64,000 nt of DNA from Methanobacterium spitsbergense (GCF_019931065.1 NZ_JAIOUQ010000017.1:62001-126000), one strand, 5' to 3'. Positions 38,135 through 47,717 are shown, counted from the stretch's first letter. Notes: a model not told the origin generated them from the letters alone. Translations and numbers: made by a program.

Positions 38135-38492
38135 ATGATAATGGTGTAAAATTATCGTCGTGTGCCCTTCGTAAAAATGAGATATCAGCAACATTTACGT
38201 TTTGTATCTATCCTGACAGTGAATACTTTCCTAGTACCCTTATAATATTTGTAAGAGTTCTGGGTCATTTCCCATATTGTACCTGCACAAACCACACCAT
38301 ATATATCCACTACTAAAGCGTTCTGTGGTATTGTGATATTCTTAAGAATCTGATAATGAGAATTTGGACCCCAACCATAATTAACTGCTTTTAATCCCAT
38401 AGCTCTTAATTTAGAAACTATACCATCCATTCTAGCATTGTCAACTGTGCTACCATATCACCACCAAGGAATAACATCAATCCTAGGGCTTC
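38135..38492 (-). pseudogene. Displaced C-terminal module relic of a PMBR protein
   Basis: Reads TVDNARMDGIVSKLRAMG, NALVVDIYG, CAGTIWEMTQ, then after a frameshift NVADISFLRRAHDDNFTPL. This matches the C-terminal module of the 40361-42400 protein, starting near its RPIYLTSD boundary. It begins a few bases after the stop of the PMBR gene at 38500, without signal peptide, Ig-like domain or PMBR. It is truncated at its 3' end by the transposase fragment. It looks like a module left behind after another C-terminal module took its place. Confidence 0.7.
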
Positions 38493-38499
38493 TCCTTAC

Positions 38500-40047
38500 C
38501 TAGTTGCTCAATCCATAACGGAATAGTCCTATCCCTTTTACATTTCCACATGCTTTGATTTCAACTTGTAATGCACTGTTAGCTTTTGGTTTTACGGTTT
38601 TATCTGACATGTAGGTTTCTAATGCTGGGTAAATCTTGTTAGGGTAGAGGGTATTGTACTTCTTGATATATGAAGCTAAATCACTTGTTGATTTCTCATA
38701 ATCTCCCAAATAGCACATAGGCATAATTGCATCTACTAATGGAGCTAACAAATCCCATCTCTGGTTTCCGTCCCAGCCATCGGCTTTTGTGCATAGTATA
38801 AGGGTTTTACCTTTCGTGTCCTGTCTTAACTGTTTAACTTCTGAAATAAAATCAGCCATCTTATAAGTTTCCAAATCCATCACAGTATTATATCCCATAG
38901 CTGTTACTTCTTTTGCGTGAGTGAAACCTTGCCAAACCCAACAAAATGGACGTAATCCACTATTAACAATCTTAGAATAATATGGTTTTAAGTTTAGATA
39001 ATCGGCGTTCTTAGCATGGATATAAACTTCAGTTATCCCGTCAGATTTGAGTTTATTAAAATCAATATTAGCTAACGGCGTACTCTCATGATTGATAAAG
39101 TATCCAATATTCATTGGTCGTGCATTTCTAATTTGAATCTTAGTAGTACTGTATCTAAAGTTGTTATACTCCTTAGATTCACTTACAATTTTGGTGCTGT
39201 CGGCATATACATCTATATAATAGCTTGAGCTGGTTATGTTTAAGGGTATTTTTAATTTGGTGTTATGACTGTTACTTGCTCCTGCAGCGAGCGAACTTAT
39301 GTATCTTTTTCCAAGATAAATATGTGAATTACTTATTAGATAATAGCTTACGTAAAATCCACCAATAGCTGTATTACCTTGGTTTTTAACTGTGTTTGGT
39401 ACGATTATTGTATCCCCTTTTACTCCTCTTATAGGGGCTGTGACTTTAGTTACTGTTAAATCCTTTATTTTGGTGTTAATTTTTAATCCCTGAGTTGCTA
39501 TGATCCTCTGAAATTCTCTTATGGGTATAGTCTTTGTACTGAAACTCACGTAGCGGGGTAACCGTAAATTTGTGTTGTAGAAGTTCTGTACTCGGTAAAT
39601 ACCATATTTCATTTGAGCCAATGTTATAGGGGATACTGTAAAACTGGTTGAATAATAGGAATTACCCTTTCCTGCCAAGTCCTTTATACTGCCTGAATTT
39701 AGTATGATATAATATTTAACCCCTGTTGGTAATCTTGTTGATGGAACAATGCTGAGTGTTCGGTAATTAATACTTTTTTTTGTACTTATTGTAGTTCCAG
39801 CAGCATTTTTTATTCTTATTGATAGAGTTCCTGCTTTTATAGGTTCGTTAAAATAAACTTTAACTGTTTGACTTTTTAATATAATTGAATTATTGACTGG
39901 ATTTACAGATGTTACTTTAGGTGCTGTGTTAGAAGTTACATTTGCAGCTGAAAGTGTACTTAAATTTAAAATTAATATTAATCCAACTAGTAATAGCAAT
40001 GAAAATAATAATTTTCTATTCAATTTTTTATTAATAATACCCCCCAC
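38500..40047 (-). CDS. Ig-like + PMBR + CARDB protein with TIM-barrel hydrolase-like module
   Basis: About 515 residues: signal peptide (LLFSLLLLVGLILILNL), Ig-like domain (to TSFTVSP), one PMBR (VQNFYNTNLRLPRYV), a CARDB-type domain (PIRGVKGDTIIVPNTVKNQG ... VSESKEYNNF), then a ~200-residue module: MNIGYFINHESTPLANIDF, GITEVYIHAKNADYLNL, FCWVWQGFTHAKEV, VMDLETYKM (DxE), LILCTKADGWDG, AIMPMCYLGDYEKS. The strand pattern and acidic DxE/MPM motifs suggest a (beta/alpha)8 glycoside-hydrolase-like domain (GH18/GH25-type layout). Binding to pseudomurein plus a glycosidase-like barrel makes wall-glycan cleavage a hypothesis. Start GTG 40047, or ATT 40035 by analogy with its paralogs. Confidence 0.72.
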   Translation of the reverse strand: MGGIINKKLNRKLLFSLLLLVGLILILNLSTLSAANVTSNTAPKVTSVNPVNNSIILKSQTVKVYFNEPIKAGTLSIRIKNAAGTTISTKKSINYRTLSIVPSTRLPTGVKYYIILNSGSIKDLAGKGNSYYSTSFTVSPITLAQMKYGIYRVQNFYNTNLRLPRYVSFSTKTIPIREFQRIIATQGLKINTKIKDLTVTKVTAPIRGVKGDTIIVPNTVKNQGNTAIGGFYVSYYLISNSHIYLGKRYISSLAAGASNSHNTKLKIPLNITSSSYYIDVYADSTKIVSESKEYNNFRYSTTKIQIRNARPMNIGYFINHESTPLANIDFNKLKSDGITEVYIHAKNADYLNLKPYYSKIVNSGLRPFCWVWQGFTHAKEVTAMGYNTVMDLETYKMADFISEVKQLRQDTKGKTLILCTKADGWDGNQRWDLLAPLVDAIMPMCYLGDYEKSTSDLASYIKKYNTLYPNKIYPALETYMSDKTVKPKANSALQVEIKACGNVKGIGLFRYGLSN

Positions 40048-40144
40048 CCCACTTTTCTTTACGAAAAATATTATTTTAATAATTTTAAGTTTAATATACC
40101 ATGAATTCTTGAATAAGATCAGTATAAATTTTGTTAATTTAATC

Positions 40145-40165
40145 CTTTATGGTTTAATATATGTA
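40145..40165 (-). promoter_or_regulatory. Shared promoter element, copy 1
   Basis: On the minus strand TACATATATTAAACCATAAA begins a 21-base stretch identical to 42480-42500, upstream of the paralogous PMBR gene. It contains a TATA-like TATATTAAA. Further shared blocks (TTCATG, AACTTAAAA, AATAATATTT) run down to both starts. Confidence 0.5.
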
Positions 40166-40360
40166 ATACATTAACAAGAATTTATGGAATAATAAAATAA
40201 TATTGAGAGTAATTTATGTTTAACTGATTTTTATTCTACTAATTTTGTATTTTGAGTCATATTGGTTTTATTGGAGTATTTCAGCCTAAAAATGACCCAA
40301 ATTTTATGATGACATCTTTAAAAAAAATATAACTAGCATTTATTAAATTATTTTTTTAGA

Positions 40361-42400
40361 TTAGAAATTTGATGTTGCCTCATTATATATACTGCTCACT
40401 ATGGCTGCTATATCCCCATTTTGCTGATATAAATAGTGATATCCATTCGATAACAATAAATCCGCAGGGTAATATATTCCATCTAATTCTTGTAACTTAG
40501 TAGGATCTATTATTCCATTTACATATCCTGCTCCTGGATCAAAGTTTCCATCATTATTAGAATCATTATAAGAAGGGAATGATGATTTATCTATGGTTGT
40601 ACCATATAGGGGTGTAAATTTATCGTCGTATGCTCTTCGTAAAAATGTAACATTGGCAATATCTATGTTTGTATATGTCCAAATAGAAAATACACTCCTG
40701 TTCCCTTTATAATACTTGTAAGAATCTTGTGTCATCTCCCATATTGTACCTGCACAAACTCCACCGTATATATCGACAACTAGAGCATTCTGTGGTATTG
40801 TAATATCTTTAAGAATTTGGTAATGAGAATTTGCTCCCCAACCATAATTCATGGCATATAATCCCATAGCTTTTAAACCAGAAACTATTCTATCCATTTT
40901 AGCATTATCAACATCTTCATCATAGATCCAATCACTTGTAAGGTAAATTGGTCTGCTATTTATGCTATTTATTATTTGAATTTTAGTAGTGCTGTATTTG
41001 TAATTGTTGGATTCATTGGATTCACTTACAATTTTGGAGCTGTCTGCGTATACATCTATATAATAGCTGGAGCTGGTTATATTAAGGGGTATTGATAATT
41101 TGGTGTTCTGGCTGTTGCTTGCTCCTGCAGCTAGTGAACTTATGTATCTTTGTCCAATATAGATAGATGAATTATTTATTAGATAATAGTTTATGTAAAA
41201 TCCACCAGTAGCTGTATTACCTTGGTTTTTAACTGTGTTTGGCACTATTATTGTATTCCCTTTTACTCCTGTTGTAGGGGCTGTGACTTGGGTGACTGTT
41301 AAATCCTTTATTTTGGTGTTAATTTTTAATCCTTGTGTTGCTATGATCTTCTGAAATTCTGCTATGAGTATTCTTTTTGTACCGAAACTCACGTAGCTCG
41401 GTAACCGTAAATTGGTGTTGAAGAAGGTCTGTGCTCTTGAAAGCCCATCTTTCATTTGAGCTAATGTAATAGGGGATATTGTAAAACTGGTTGTGTAGTA
41501 GGAATTACCCTTTCCTGCAGAGTCCTTTATACTGCCTGAATTTAATATAAGATTATATTTAACCCCAGTTGGTAATGCAGTTGATGGAACAATGCTGAGT
41601 GTTCGGTAATTTATACTTTTTTTTGTAGAAATTGTTGTTCCTGCACTGTTTTTAAGTGTTATTGACAGAGTTCCAGCTTTTATAGGCTCGTTAAAATAAA
41701 CATTAATTGTTTGACTTTTTAATATAACTGAATTATTCACAGGATTTACAGATGTTACCTTAGGTGCTGTGTTAGAAGTAACATTTATAGTAGTTGTTTT
41801 TATTTTTAAACCCTGTGTTGCTATGATCTTCTTAAAAGTGGTTATAGCTATCTTTTTAGAACCATAACTCACATAGGTTGGAAGTCTATGGTTAATATTA
41901 TAGAAGGTCTGTGCTCTTGAAACCCCATCTTTCATTTGAGCTAATGTTATTGGGGATACTGTAAAACTGGTTGTGTAGTAGGAATTACCCTTTCCTGCAG
42001 AGTCCTTTATACTGCCTGAATTTAATATAAGATTATATTTAACCCCAGTTGGTAATGCAGTTGATGGAACAATGCTGAGTGTTCGGTAATTTATACTTTT
42101 TTTTGTAGAAATTGTTGTTCCTGCACTGTTTTTAAGTGTTATTGACAGAGTTCCAGCTTTTATAGGCTCGTTAAAATAAACATTAATTGTTTGACTTTTT
42201 AATATAACTGAATTATTCACAGGATTTACTGATGTTACCTTAGGTGCTGTGTTAGAAGTAACATTTGCAGCTGTAATTGTACTTAAATTTAAAACCACTA
42301 CTAATCCAACTAGTAGTAATAATGATAATGCCAATTTTCTATTTAATTTTTTATTAATAATACTCGCCCCATATTTCTTAACGATAAATATTATTTTCAT
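40361..42400 (-). CDS. PMBR protein with duplicated Ig-PMBR unit, CARDB and unknown C-terminal module
   Basis: About 680 residues: signal peptide (KLALSLLLLVGLVVVLN), Ig-like, PMBR (VSRAQTFYNINHRLPTYV), a second Ig-like and PMBR (LSRAQTFFNTNLRLPSYV), CARDB-like domain (TTGVKGNTIIVPNTVKNQG), then the module RPIYLTSDWIYDED ... NALVVDIYGGVCAGTIWEM ... FLRRAYDDKFTPLYG. The two Ig-PMBR units are nearly identical in DNA (offset 480). Two PMBRs should strengthen wall binding. Start: ATG 42400, or ATT 42358 by analogy with paralogs; ATG 42442 is further out and unlikely. It lies upstream of, and in the same direction as, its paralog at 38500. Confidence 0.75.
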   Translation of the reverse strand: MKIIFIVKKYGASIINKKLNRKLALSLLLLVGLVVVLNLSTITAANVTSNTAPKVTSVNPVNNSVILKSQTINVYFNEPIKAGTLSITLKNSAGTTISTKKSINYRTLSIVPSTALPTGVKYNLILNSGSIKDSAGKGNSYYTTSFTVSPITLAQMKDGVSRAQTFYNINHRLPTYVSYGSKKIAITTFKKIIATQGLKIKTTTINVTSNTAPKVTSVNPVNNSVILKSQTINVYFNEPIKAGTLSITLKNSAGTTISTKKSINYRTLSIVPSTALPTGVKYNLILNSGSIKDSAGKGNSYYTTSFTISPITLAQMKDGLSRAQTFFNTNLRLPSYVSFGTKRILIAEFQKIIATQGLKINTKIKDLTVTQVTAPTTGVKGNTIIVPNTVKNQGNTATGGFYINYYLINNSSIYIGQRYISSLAAGASNSQNTKLSIPLNITSSSYYIDVYADSSKIVSESNESNNYKYSTTKIQIINSINSRPIYLTSDWIYDEDVDNAKMDRIVSGLKAMGLYAMNYGWGANSHYQILKDITIPQNALVVDIYGGVCAGTIWEMTQDSYKYYKGNRSVFSIWTYTNIDIANVTFLRRAYDDKFTPLYGTTIDKSSFPSYNDSNNDGNFDPGAGYVNGIIDPTKLQELDGIYYPADLLLSNGYHYLYQQNGDIAAIVSSIYNEATSNF
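41458..41789 (-). repeat. Near-identical direct duplication, unit 1 (with 41938-42269)
   Basis: About 330 bases match 41938-42269 at an exact offset of 480 bases with only a handful of differences. The unit covers the Ig-like domain and the start of the PMBR. The near identity points to a recent duplication or ongoing gene conversion; the rest of the 480-base unit has diverged more. Confidence 0.85.
41938..42269 (-). repeat. Near-identical direct duplication, unit 2
   Basis: Partner of 41458-41789; first Ig-like domain and PMBR start of the same protein. Confidence 0.85.
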
Positions 42401-42479
42401 AATTTTTAAGTTTAAATATACGATAAATTCAGTTAAATTCATGAATATATATGAGTGTATACATTTTTTTGATTTTAAT

Positions 42480-42500
42480 CTTTATGGTTTAATATATGTA
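42480..42500 (-). promoter_or_regulatory. Shared promoter element, copy 2
   Basis: Identical over 21 bases to 40145-40165 and similarly placed upstream of a paralogous PMBR gene; contains TATATTAAA on the minus strand. It differs from the AAGTGAT-type promoter of the other two PMBR genes. Confidence 0.5.
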
Positions 42501-42701
42501 GTTCATAAAAAAGAACATATGTGATAATATCAATTTGTTGAGGGTTCGTCAATTAATATGGAATAAATATTAATGAGCCAAAAAATTGTGTATATGAATA
42601 TAAAAAAACCAAAATTTTCTATTAATATTTGTCACATTAAAGTGGGTTATGAGTTTTAAAGTTATTTTATCTATCATTATCCTATTAAAAAAAACTGAAT
42701 T

Positions 42702-45700
42702 CTAATTATTTTTAAATTTTATCTTATATTTTGTACCATTATTATTTTTTAATTCTATTTTACCATTCATTTCATAAACCAATGTTTTTACAAGCTGTAA
42801 ACCAAGGGTATATGTATTTTGAAAGTCTAATATTTCAGGTAGTCCAATTCCATCATCTGTAATGATCATTTCAATACATTCATCTTTAGGATACATCTCA
42901 ATTTGTATCATACCATCTTTTCCATTAGGAAAAGCGTGTTTTAGACTGTTTAAAATCAGTTCATTTATAATGAGGCCGCATGACGTTGCTGTATCTATAT
43001 CAAGGAAAACATTTTTAATTTGAATATTTTTAGATATTCTATTTAGATCAACTTCATGGGAGATGAATAGATCATCAATTAAACTTTTAACATATTCTGA
43101 AAAGTTTATTTTATCTTGACCATATGATTCCAGGAGTTTTTCATGGATTAATGTAACGGATTTTATATGGTTTTGGCTCTCTCCAAAACTTTTAACCATC
43201 TGATCCCTGATGTAATCCGATTGAAGGCTGGTTAAACTAGATATTCTTTGCATATTCTTAGTAGTATGTATGTGAACATCTTTCAATATCAATTCTTTTT
43301 CTTTTAATAGATTGCTTATTTCATTATTTTTAAATTTGAGTTCAGTTATTCCTGATTCCAATTTTTTAATAGATTTAAGATGTTTAGCTTGTTTTTCATT
43401 TAGTTGTTTTTGTAGTGTGTCCTTTGTTATACTGAATTGGTTTTCTAATTCTGTTCTCTTGGCAATTTCTTTATCCATATCTAGATTAACCCTTTTTAAT
43501 GTTGATTTTTTAGTTTCAAGTTTTTTTTGAAGTTCTTCCTTCTGTTGATTAATGGATTCTTCAGTTTTGATGTGTTTGTTTATCTCCAATCTCATGTCTT
43601 TACGTGTACTTGTAAGTTCACTGGTAACTTCATCGAAGTTTATCTCGAGTATATGATATTTCTTGTTAAGATCTTCTTCTATTTTCATACGTGCTGTTAA
43701 TTCGTTTTGCAGTTTTTCGATTTCTGTCTCAAATTTAATTCTTGTATCTTCAAGTTCATTTTCAAGTTTTTCTATTGTTTGATCTAGTTGATATTCTGTG
43801 ATTTGGTGTTCTTCTGTAATAGTTTTCAGATCTTTTTGGGTCTTTGAAAGTTCTAAGGATGTTTCCTTAACCTTTTCTTCAAGCTCATTAGATAAATCCT
43901 TTAAATCCTTTTCATTGTTCTTTATCTTAGTTAATTCATCTTTTAAAGATTTTTCTGTCTTCATATAAAGTTGTTTTTTGTCTTTGATTTCATTTTCAAG
44001 CAGTTTTATATTTCTGTATAATTCATCTTCCAGATTCTTCTGATCTGTGATTTCATGGCTAACTGATTGGAGTTCTTTTATATTTTCTTTATCAAATATT
44101 GCTTTTGTAACAAATCTCCACCAATGTATATTTCCATCTGACATTTTAATTGGACTTTCAAGAATTTTTATGGGATTAATCTTATCAAAAGAGGTTATAT
44201 ATTCCTTCATTTTTTCTTGTTCTTCTTCTGGAGTTGAATATATAAAACTACCAACATCATCATTTGCAAAGTATGATTTGTAGGATTTGTTGGCATATGT
44301 CAATGTTCCTTCGGGATCAAAACGACATACCGGTTCTGTTAGATCTTCAACTACTATTCGGTATTGTTCTTCTCGTTTCTTAAGTTCATCTTCATTAAAT
44401 CTACTTTCTGTAACATCTTTTAGAATAATTGAAAGCCCATTATCCATGGAATTGATATTTAATTCGAAAAAACGGTTTTGATCATCATTATGGAGTTCAA
44501 ATACAGATATTGCCGATTTTTTGTTATTTATGGAATTTTTAACAGATCCCTCAATATCTTTAAGATTTTTAAAATTGGGCAGAATTTCCCATACAGATTT
44601 TTCATAAGTTTCATTAAGAGGTATGCCTATTAATTTTTCATATTCCTTGTTGGAGTATATACATTTTAAATTTTCATCTAATGCAATAAATGGATATTTT
44701 ATACTGCCAAGAATGCCTTTATACAGTTCTTTACTTATTTCAAGAGATTCTTCTATGGTTTTATGTTTAGTGATATCTTGGAATTGGAGAAGATATGAGT
44801 CTATAGTGATGTTATCATAGAACTTGAGTGGTTTAAAAATAATCTCTAAATTAAGATTATCAGATTTAGTTGTTTTATAGGATTTAAATGATTTAAAATC
44901 TTTAAAATTAAATTCTATTTCAGATTTAACAGTTTTTCCTTCTTGAAGTAATTTTTTTTCATTTTTGTTAAGTCTGAAGTCTTTGAATAGGTTGAAATCG
45001 ATTAGTTGGGAGATGGTTTCTACACCGAATAGTTCAAGTGCTGCAATATTTGCATCTATTATCTGCCCTTCAATATTGTATATCTCAATTCCTAATGGAA
45101 AATGTGAATAAACAGTTTTAAACCGATGTTCACTTTCAAAGAGGGATTTTTCTTCTAGAACTCGTTCACTTATGTCATTAAAAACTAATGTCAATCCTAA
45201 GAATTCTCCCTCATTTAGGATTGGTGATGCATTATATTCTATAGGAATTACCATTCCTTCACTGTGCGATAAATAAACTTCTTCCTTTATTCCATTAAAT
45301 ATTCCTTCATTTATAATATCTTTAATTAGATTTGAATCAGACAATTCAGTTTTCTTTCCATTAGGAATTTCTTGATTTCCATATTTGAAGTCTTTAAACT
45401 CCATATATGAGTTTCCTTTTTTGATCCTAAAAACATCATTGAGTTTCTTGTAGTTTGCTTCTTCAGTTTTGAGCCTTATAATTTTTTGAGCAGCTTCATT
45501 CAGGAACCTTACACAACCATCTTTGTCTGTTACTATTACTCCAAAAGCTCCATTCATCTTTTTGTCTATCCATTCCCCAGATTCAATTATTTTATTTTCT
45601 AATTTCTTATTCTTTATAGCTTTTTCAATACTTTCGCGGAGTAATTTTTCTTGGAATGGTTTCAAAATGTATTTAAAGGGTTTTGTAATATTAGCGCGTT

Positions 45701-45974
45701 TAATTGTTTCTTTATCATTGTAAGATGTGAGATAAATTATTGGTATGTCCAAATATTTCTTTATTTCTGTGACAGCGTCTACTCCATCACCATCACCTTT
45801 TAAAACTATGTCCATTAAAATAAGATCGGGTTTAATTTCCTTAGCCTTTTGTACAGCCTCTTTTTTGGAAAAAGCAAATGTAGGGACGTCATATCCCCAG
45901 AACCTTAGTTGTCGCTGTAGTCCCATAGCTGTAATGCCCTCATCCTCAACAACTAAAATCGTTTCGGCAGACAA
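42702..45974 (-). CDS. Hybrid sensor histidine kinase: receiver, PAS domains, coiled coil, HisKA_2/HATPase
   Basis: 1090 residues. Residues 1-120 are a CheY-like receiver (VEDEG; phospho-acceptor Asp55 in LILMDIVL; KPF near 108). About four PAS domains follow (starts near 135, 280, 410, 535; e.g. GVIVTDKDGCVRFLNEA and PVCRFDPEGTLTYAN). A long coiled coil spans ~665-880. The kinase core has a HisKA_2-like box (ILKDVHIHTTKNMQRISSL, His present) and an ATPase with NELILNSLKHAFP and DDGIGLP. No membrane segment, so it is a cytoplasmic sensor. A receiver at the N-terminus suggests it is itself controlled by an upstream kinase. Start TTG with GGAGTTGAG upstream. Output partner not in the window. 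Confidence 0.9.
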   Translation of the reverse strand: MSAETILVVEDEGITAMGLQRQLRFWGYDVPTFAFSKKEAVQKAKEIKPDLILMDIVLKGDGDGVDAVTEIKKYLDIPIIYLTSYNDKETIKRANITKPFKYILKPFQEKLLRESIEKAIKNKKLENKIIESGEWIDKKMNGAFGVIVTDKDGCVRFLNEAAQKIIRLKTEEANYKKLNDVFRIKKGNSYMEFKDFKYGNQEIPNGKKTELSDSNLIKDIINEGIFNGIKEEVYLSHSEGMVIPIEYNASPILNEGEFLGLTLVFNDISERVLEEKSLFESEHRFKTVYSHFPLGIEIYNIEGQIIDANIAALELFGVETISQLIDFNLFKDFRLNKNEKKLLQEGKTVKSEIEFNFKDFKSFKSYKTTKSDNLNLEIIFKPLKFYDNITIDSYLLQFQDITKHKTIEESLEISKELYKGILGSIKYPFIALDENLKCIYSNKEYEKLIGIPLNETYEKSVWEILPNFKNLKDIEGSVKNSINNKKSAISVFELHNDDQNRFFELNINSMDNGLSIILKDVTESRFNEDELKKREEQYRIVVEDLTEPVCRFDPEGTLTYANKSYKSYFANDDVGSFIYSTPEEEQEKMKEYITSFDKINPIKILESPIKMSDGNIHWWRFVTKAIFDKENIKELQSVSHEITDQKNLEDELYRNIKLLENEIKDKKQLYMKTEKSLKDELTKIKNNEKDLKDLSNELEEKVKETSLELSKTQKDLKTITEEHQITEYQLDQTIEKLENELEDTRIKFETEIEKLQNELTARMKIEEDLNKKYHILEINFDEVTSELTSTRKDMRLEINKHIKTEESINQQKEELQKKLETKKSTLKRVNLDMDKEIAKRTELENQFSITKDTLQKQLNEKQAKHLKSIKKLESGITELKFKNNEISNLLKEKELILKDVHIHTTKNMQRISSLTSLQSDYIRDQMVKSFGESQNHIKSVTLIHEKLLESYGQDKINFSEYVKSLIDDLFISHEVDLNRISKNIQIKNVFLDIDTATSCGLIINELILNSLKHAFPNGKDGMIQIEMYPKDECIEMIITDDGIGLPEILDFQNTYTLGLQLVKTLVYEMNGKIELKNNNGTKYKIKFKNN

Positions 45975-46536
45975 AAAAACTCAACTCCAATGTAAATTTT
46001 GTTTCGAGTTTATTATTACAAATGTATCTACTCAGCCCCAATTTGAAGATAAAAATTTTATAAATTCACAATACTAACTGTTATATCACAATATATTTTT
46101 AATTAGATATATAATTGTTCATATATTCCCAACATAATAGTAAATTTGTGAATTATATAACAATGAATGGAAAAATAAATTAACTTCAGAAAATTGTACA
46201 ATTCCATTGTTAAAAATTTTTTTTAAGACTCTATAAATTAATAAACTATACTTGTATTCCAAAAATTTAATAAACTATGAACTGCTTTCGGTAAAAATAA
46301 ATGTATTCATGAGATTAATCTTAATTTCAGGTAGCTAATCTAAATTAAAATTCACTACAACAAAAAAATGAATTAATACAATGAAAAAAAATATCTACTT
46401 TAAACCATAATCGTACAAAAAAATAGAATTATCTCATTTAGAAACAAATGTAATTTAATCAAATAATTTGTATAGGTATTAAAAATATTGTGAAATTATA
46501 TATACTGTGAAATTACAATATATTATGAGGGATATG
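45975..46536. other. Intergenic, no gene seen until vapB copy 1
   Basis: AT-rich region. From 46456 onward it is the upstream part of the duplicated vapBC cassette. Nothing else was recognised. Confidence 0.4.
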
Positions 46537-46790
46537 ATGGTCACAGAAACAAAAATTTCAAAAGGATTCCAAACAGTAGTACCTTCGAAAATAAGAAAAA
46601 TGTTTAATGTAGATCCTGGGGATATCGTAGAATGGAAAACTGATAAAAATAATAGAGTTGAAGTATTTTTCCGTAAAAAAATAACAATAAACGATGTTTT
46701 AGGTATGATCGATGGTCCTAAGACTGATTCTGTAGAAATGAAGAAAAGGATTCAAAGGGGTGAAAAAATTTGATATTTGCAGATTCATCT
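46456..46790 (+). repeat. vapBC cassette duplication, left copy (partner 48028-48363)
   Basis: About 335 bases match 48028-48363 at an offset of 1572 with few differences, covering the promoter, the whole vapB and the first ten or so codons of vapC. The match ends just after a T run that has six Ts here and seven in the other copy. Confidence 0.85.
46537..46773 (+). CDS. AbrB/MazE-type antitoxin (VapB-like), orphan copy
   Basis: About 78 residues: a SpoVT-AbrB DNA-binding fold (ETKISKGFQTVVPSKIRKMF, then PGDIVEWKTDKNNRVEVFF) and a C-terminal toxin-binding tail (DVLGMIDGPKTDSVEMKKRI). GAGGGAT lies four bases before ATG 46537; earlier in-frame codons from 46507 are unlikely starts. It is nearly identical to the antitoxin at 48109, but its own toxin is destroyed, so it may act as an anti-addiction or cross-acting antitoxin. 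Confidence 0.8.
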   Translation: MVTETKISKGFQTVVPSKIRKMFNVDPGDIVEWKTDKNNRVEVFFRKKITINDVLGMIDGPKTDSVEMKKRIQRGEKI

Positions 46791-46800
46791 TTTTTATAGC
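46770..46800 (+). pseudogene. Remnant of vapC start
   Basis: TTGATATTTGCAGATTCATC matches the start of the intact vapC at 48342, but the following T run has lost one T; the frame closes after about nine codons (MIFADSSFL, stop) and similarity ends. Confidence 0.75.
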
Positions 46801-47480
46801 AACTATTGCATCTTTATAATAATTAAAAAATCGCAATGGACTAACGTTAACTGATTCTATTCAATCTATTGCTCAGTTTATTAAGTAATTAATTATAAAA
46901 TTGTGGGTTAGCTTCATATCTAAACTTGTTGCTATAGATTATTGATGTCTTATAACGTTTTTATTTAATGGATAGTGTTTATTCATAATTACCTTTATTT
47001 ATTTGATATTAATCGTTACATCATATCATTTAATTGAAGCATCTCTTGATTTAGATGATGGAAATTAATTAATGGCAGTTCCATTTTTATATTTACATTT
47101 GTTTATTTCAGAAGTAAAATCTGATAGTTTTAGACACCTTATCCTGTGCAGATATATAATTAAAATTTAGTATAATTAATAATTTCAAATTTCCCAAAGT
47201 TTATTTAATGTGAGTGACATAATTTATTTTATAGAACTAGTGAAAGATATACCATTTAATTGATTAATTTTAATGCATTATACCCGATTGATGTGAAGAA
47301 TTATTCTTTAGATGATTATTTTCTTAAAATAGGCATTATTTGAATTTTTAAATTTTTCTGATGGAGAATATTTATATTCAAAAAAAATCTTGTTTTTTAA
47401 GTAAATCAAATATAACTTCATTAGTCAACTATAAATGTTAATACAAATGAATTGTCTCAAAAAAATTGGAAGTGTAATAT
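46801..47480. other. Intergenic, no gene seen
   Basis: 680 AT-rich bases between the two vapBC copies and the TRAM gene. No relic was recognised. Confidence 0.4.
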
Positions 47481-47717
47481 ATGAGTATGTTTGGAAATTA
47501 CGGAAATGATAATAGAAATGATGGAGGAAATGATGCGCCTATCAAAGAAGGTGGGGAATATGATGTTAAAATTGACGATACGGGTAGGGATGGAGACGGA
47601 ATTGCTCGTGTAGATGGATTTGTAGTTTTTGTTTCAGGTGCCAAACTCGGTGACGAAGTAAAAATAAGGGTCAACTCCGTAAGAAGAAACTTTGGCTTTG
47701 CGGATATAGTAGAATAA
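47481..47717 (+). CDS. Small TRAM-domain protein
   Basis: 78 residues: an Asn/Gly/Asp-rich flexible start ([13 protein letters not shown]) and one TRAM domain ([40 protein letters not shown]). Stand-alone TRAM proteins are common in methanogens and bind RNA, with chaperone-like roles resembling bacterial cold-shock proteins. GGAAGTG Shine-Dalgarno. It sits between the two vapBC copies and is presumably the resident gene that the duplication straddles. Confidence 0.85.
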   Translation: MSMFGNYGNDNRNDGGNDAPIKEGGEYDVKIDDTGRDGDGIARVDGFVVFVSGAKLGDEVKIRVNSVRRNFGFADIVE

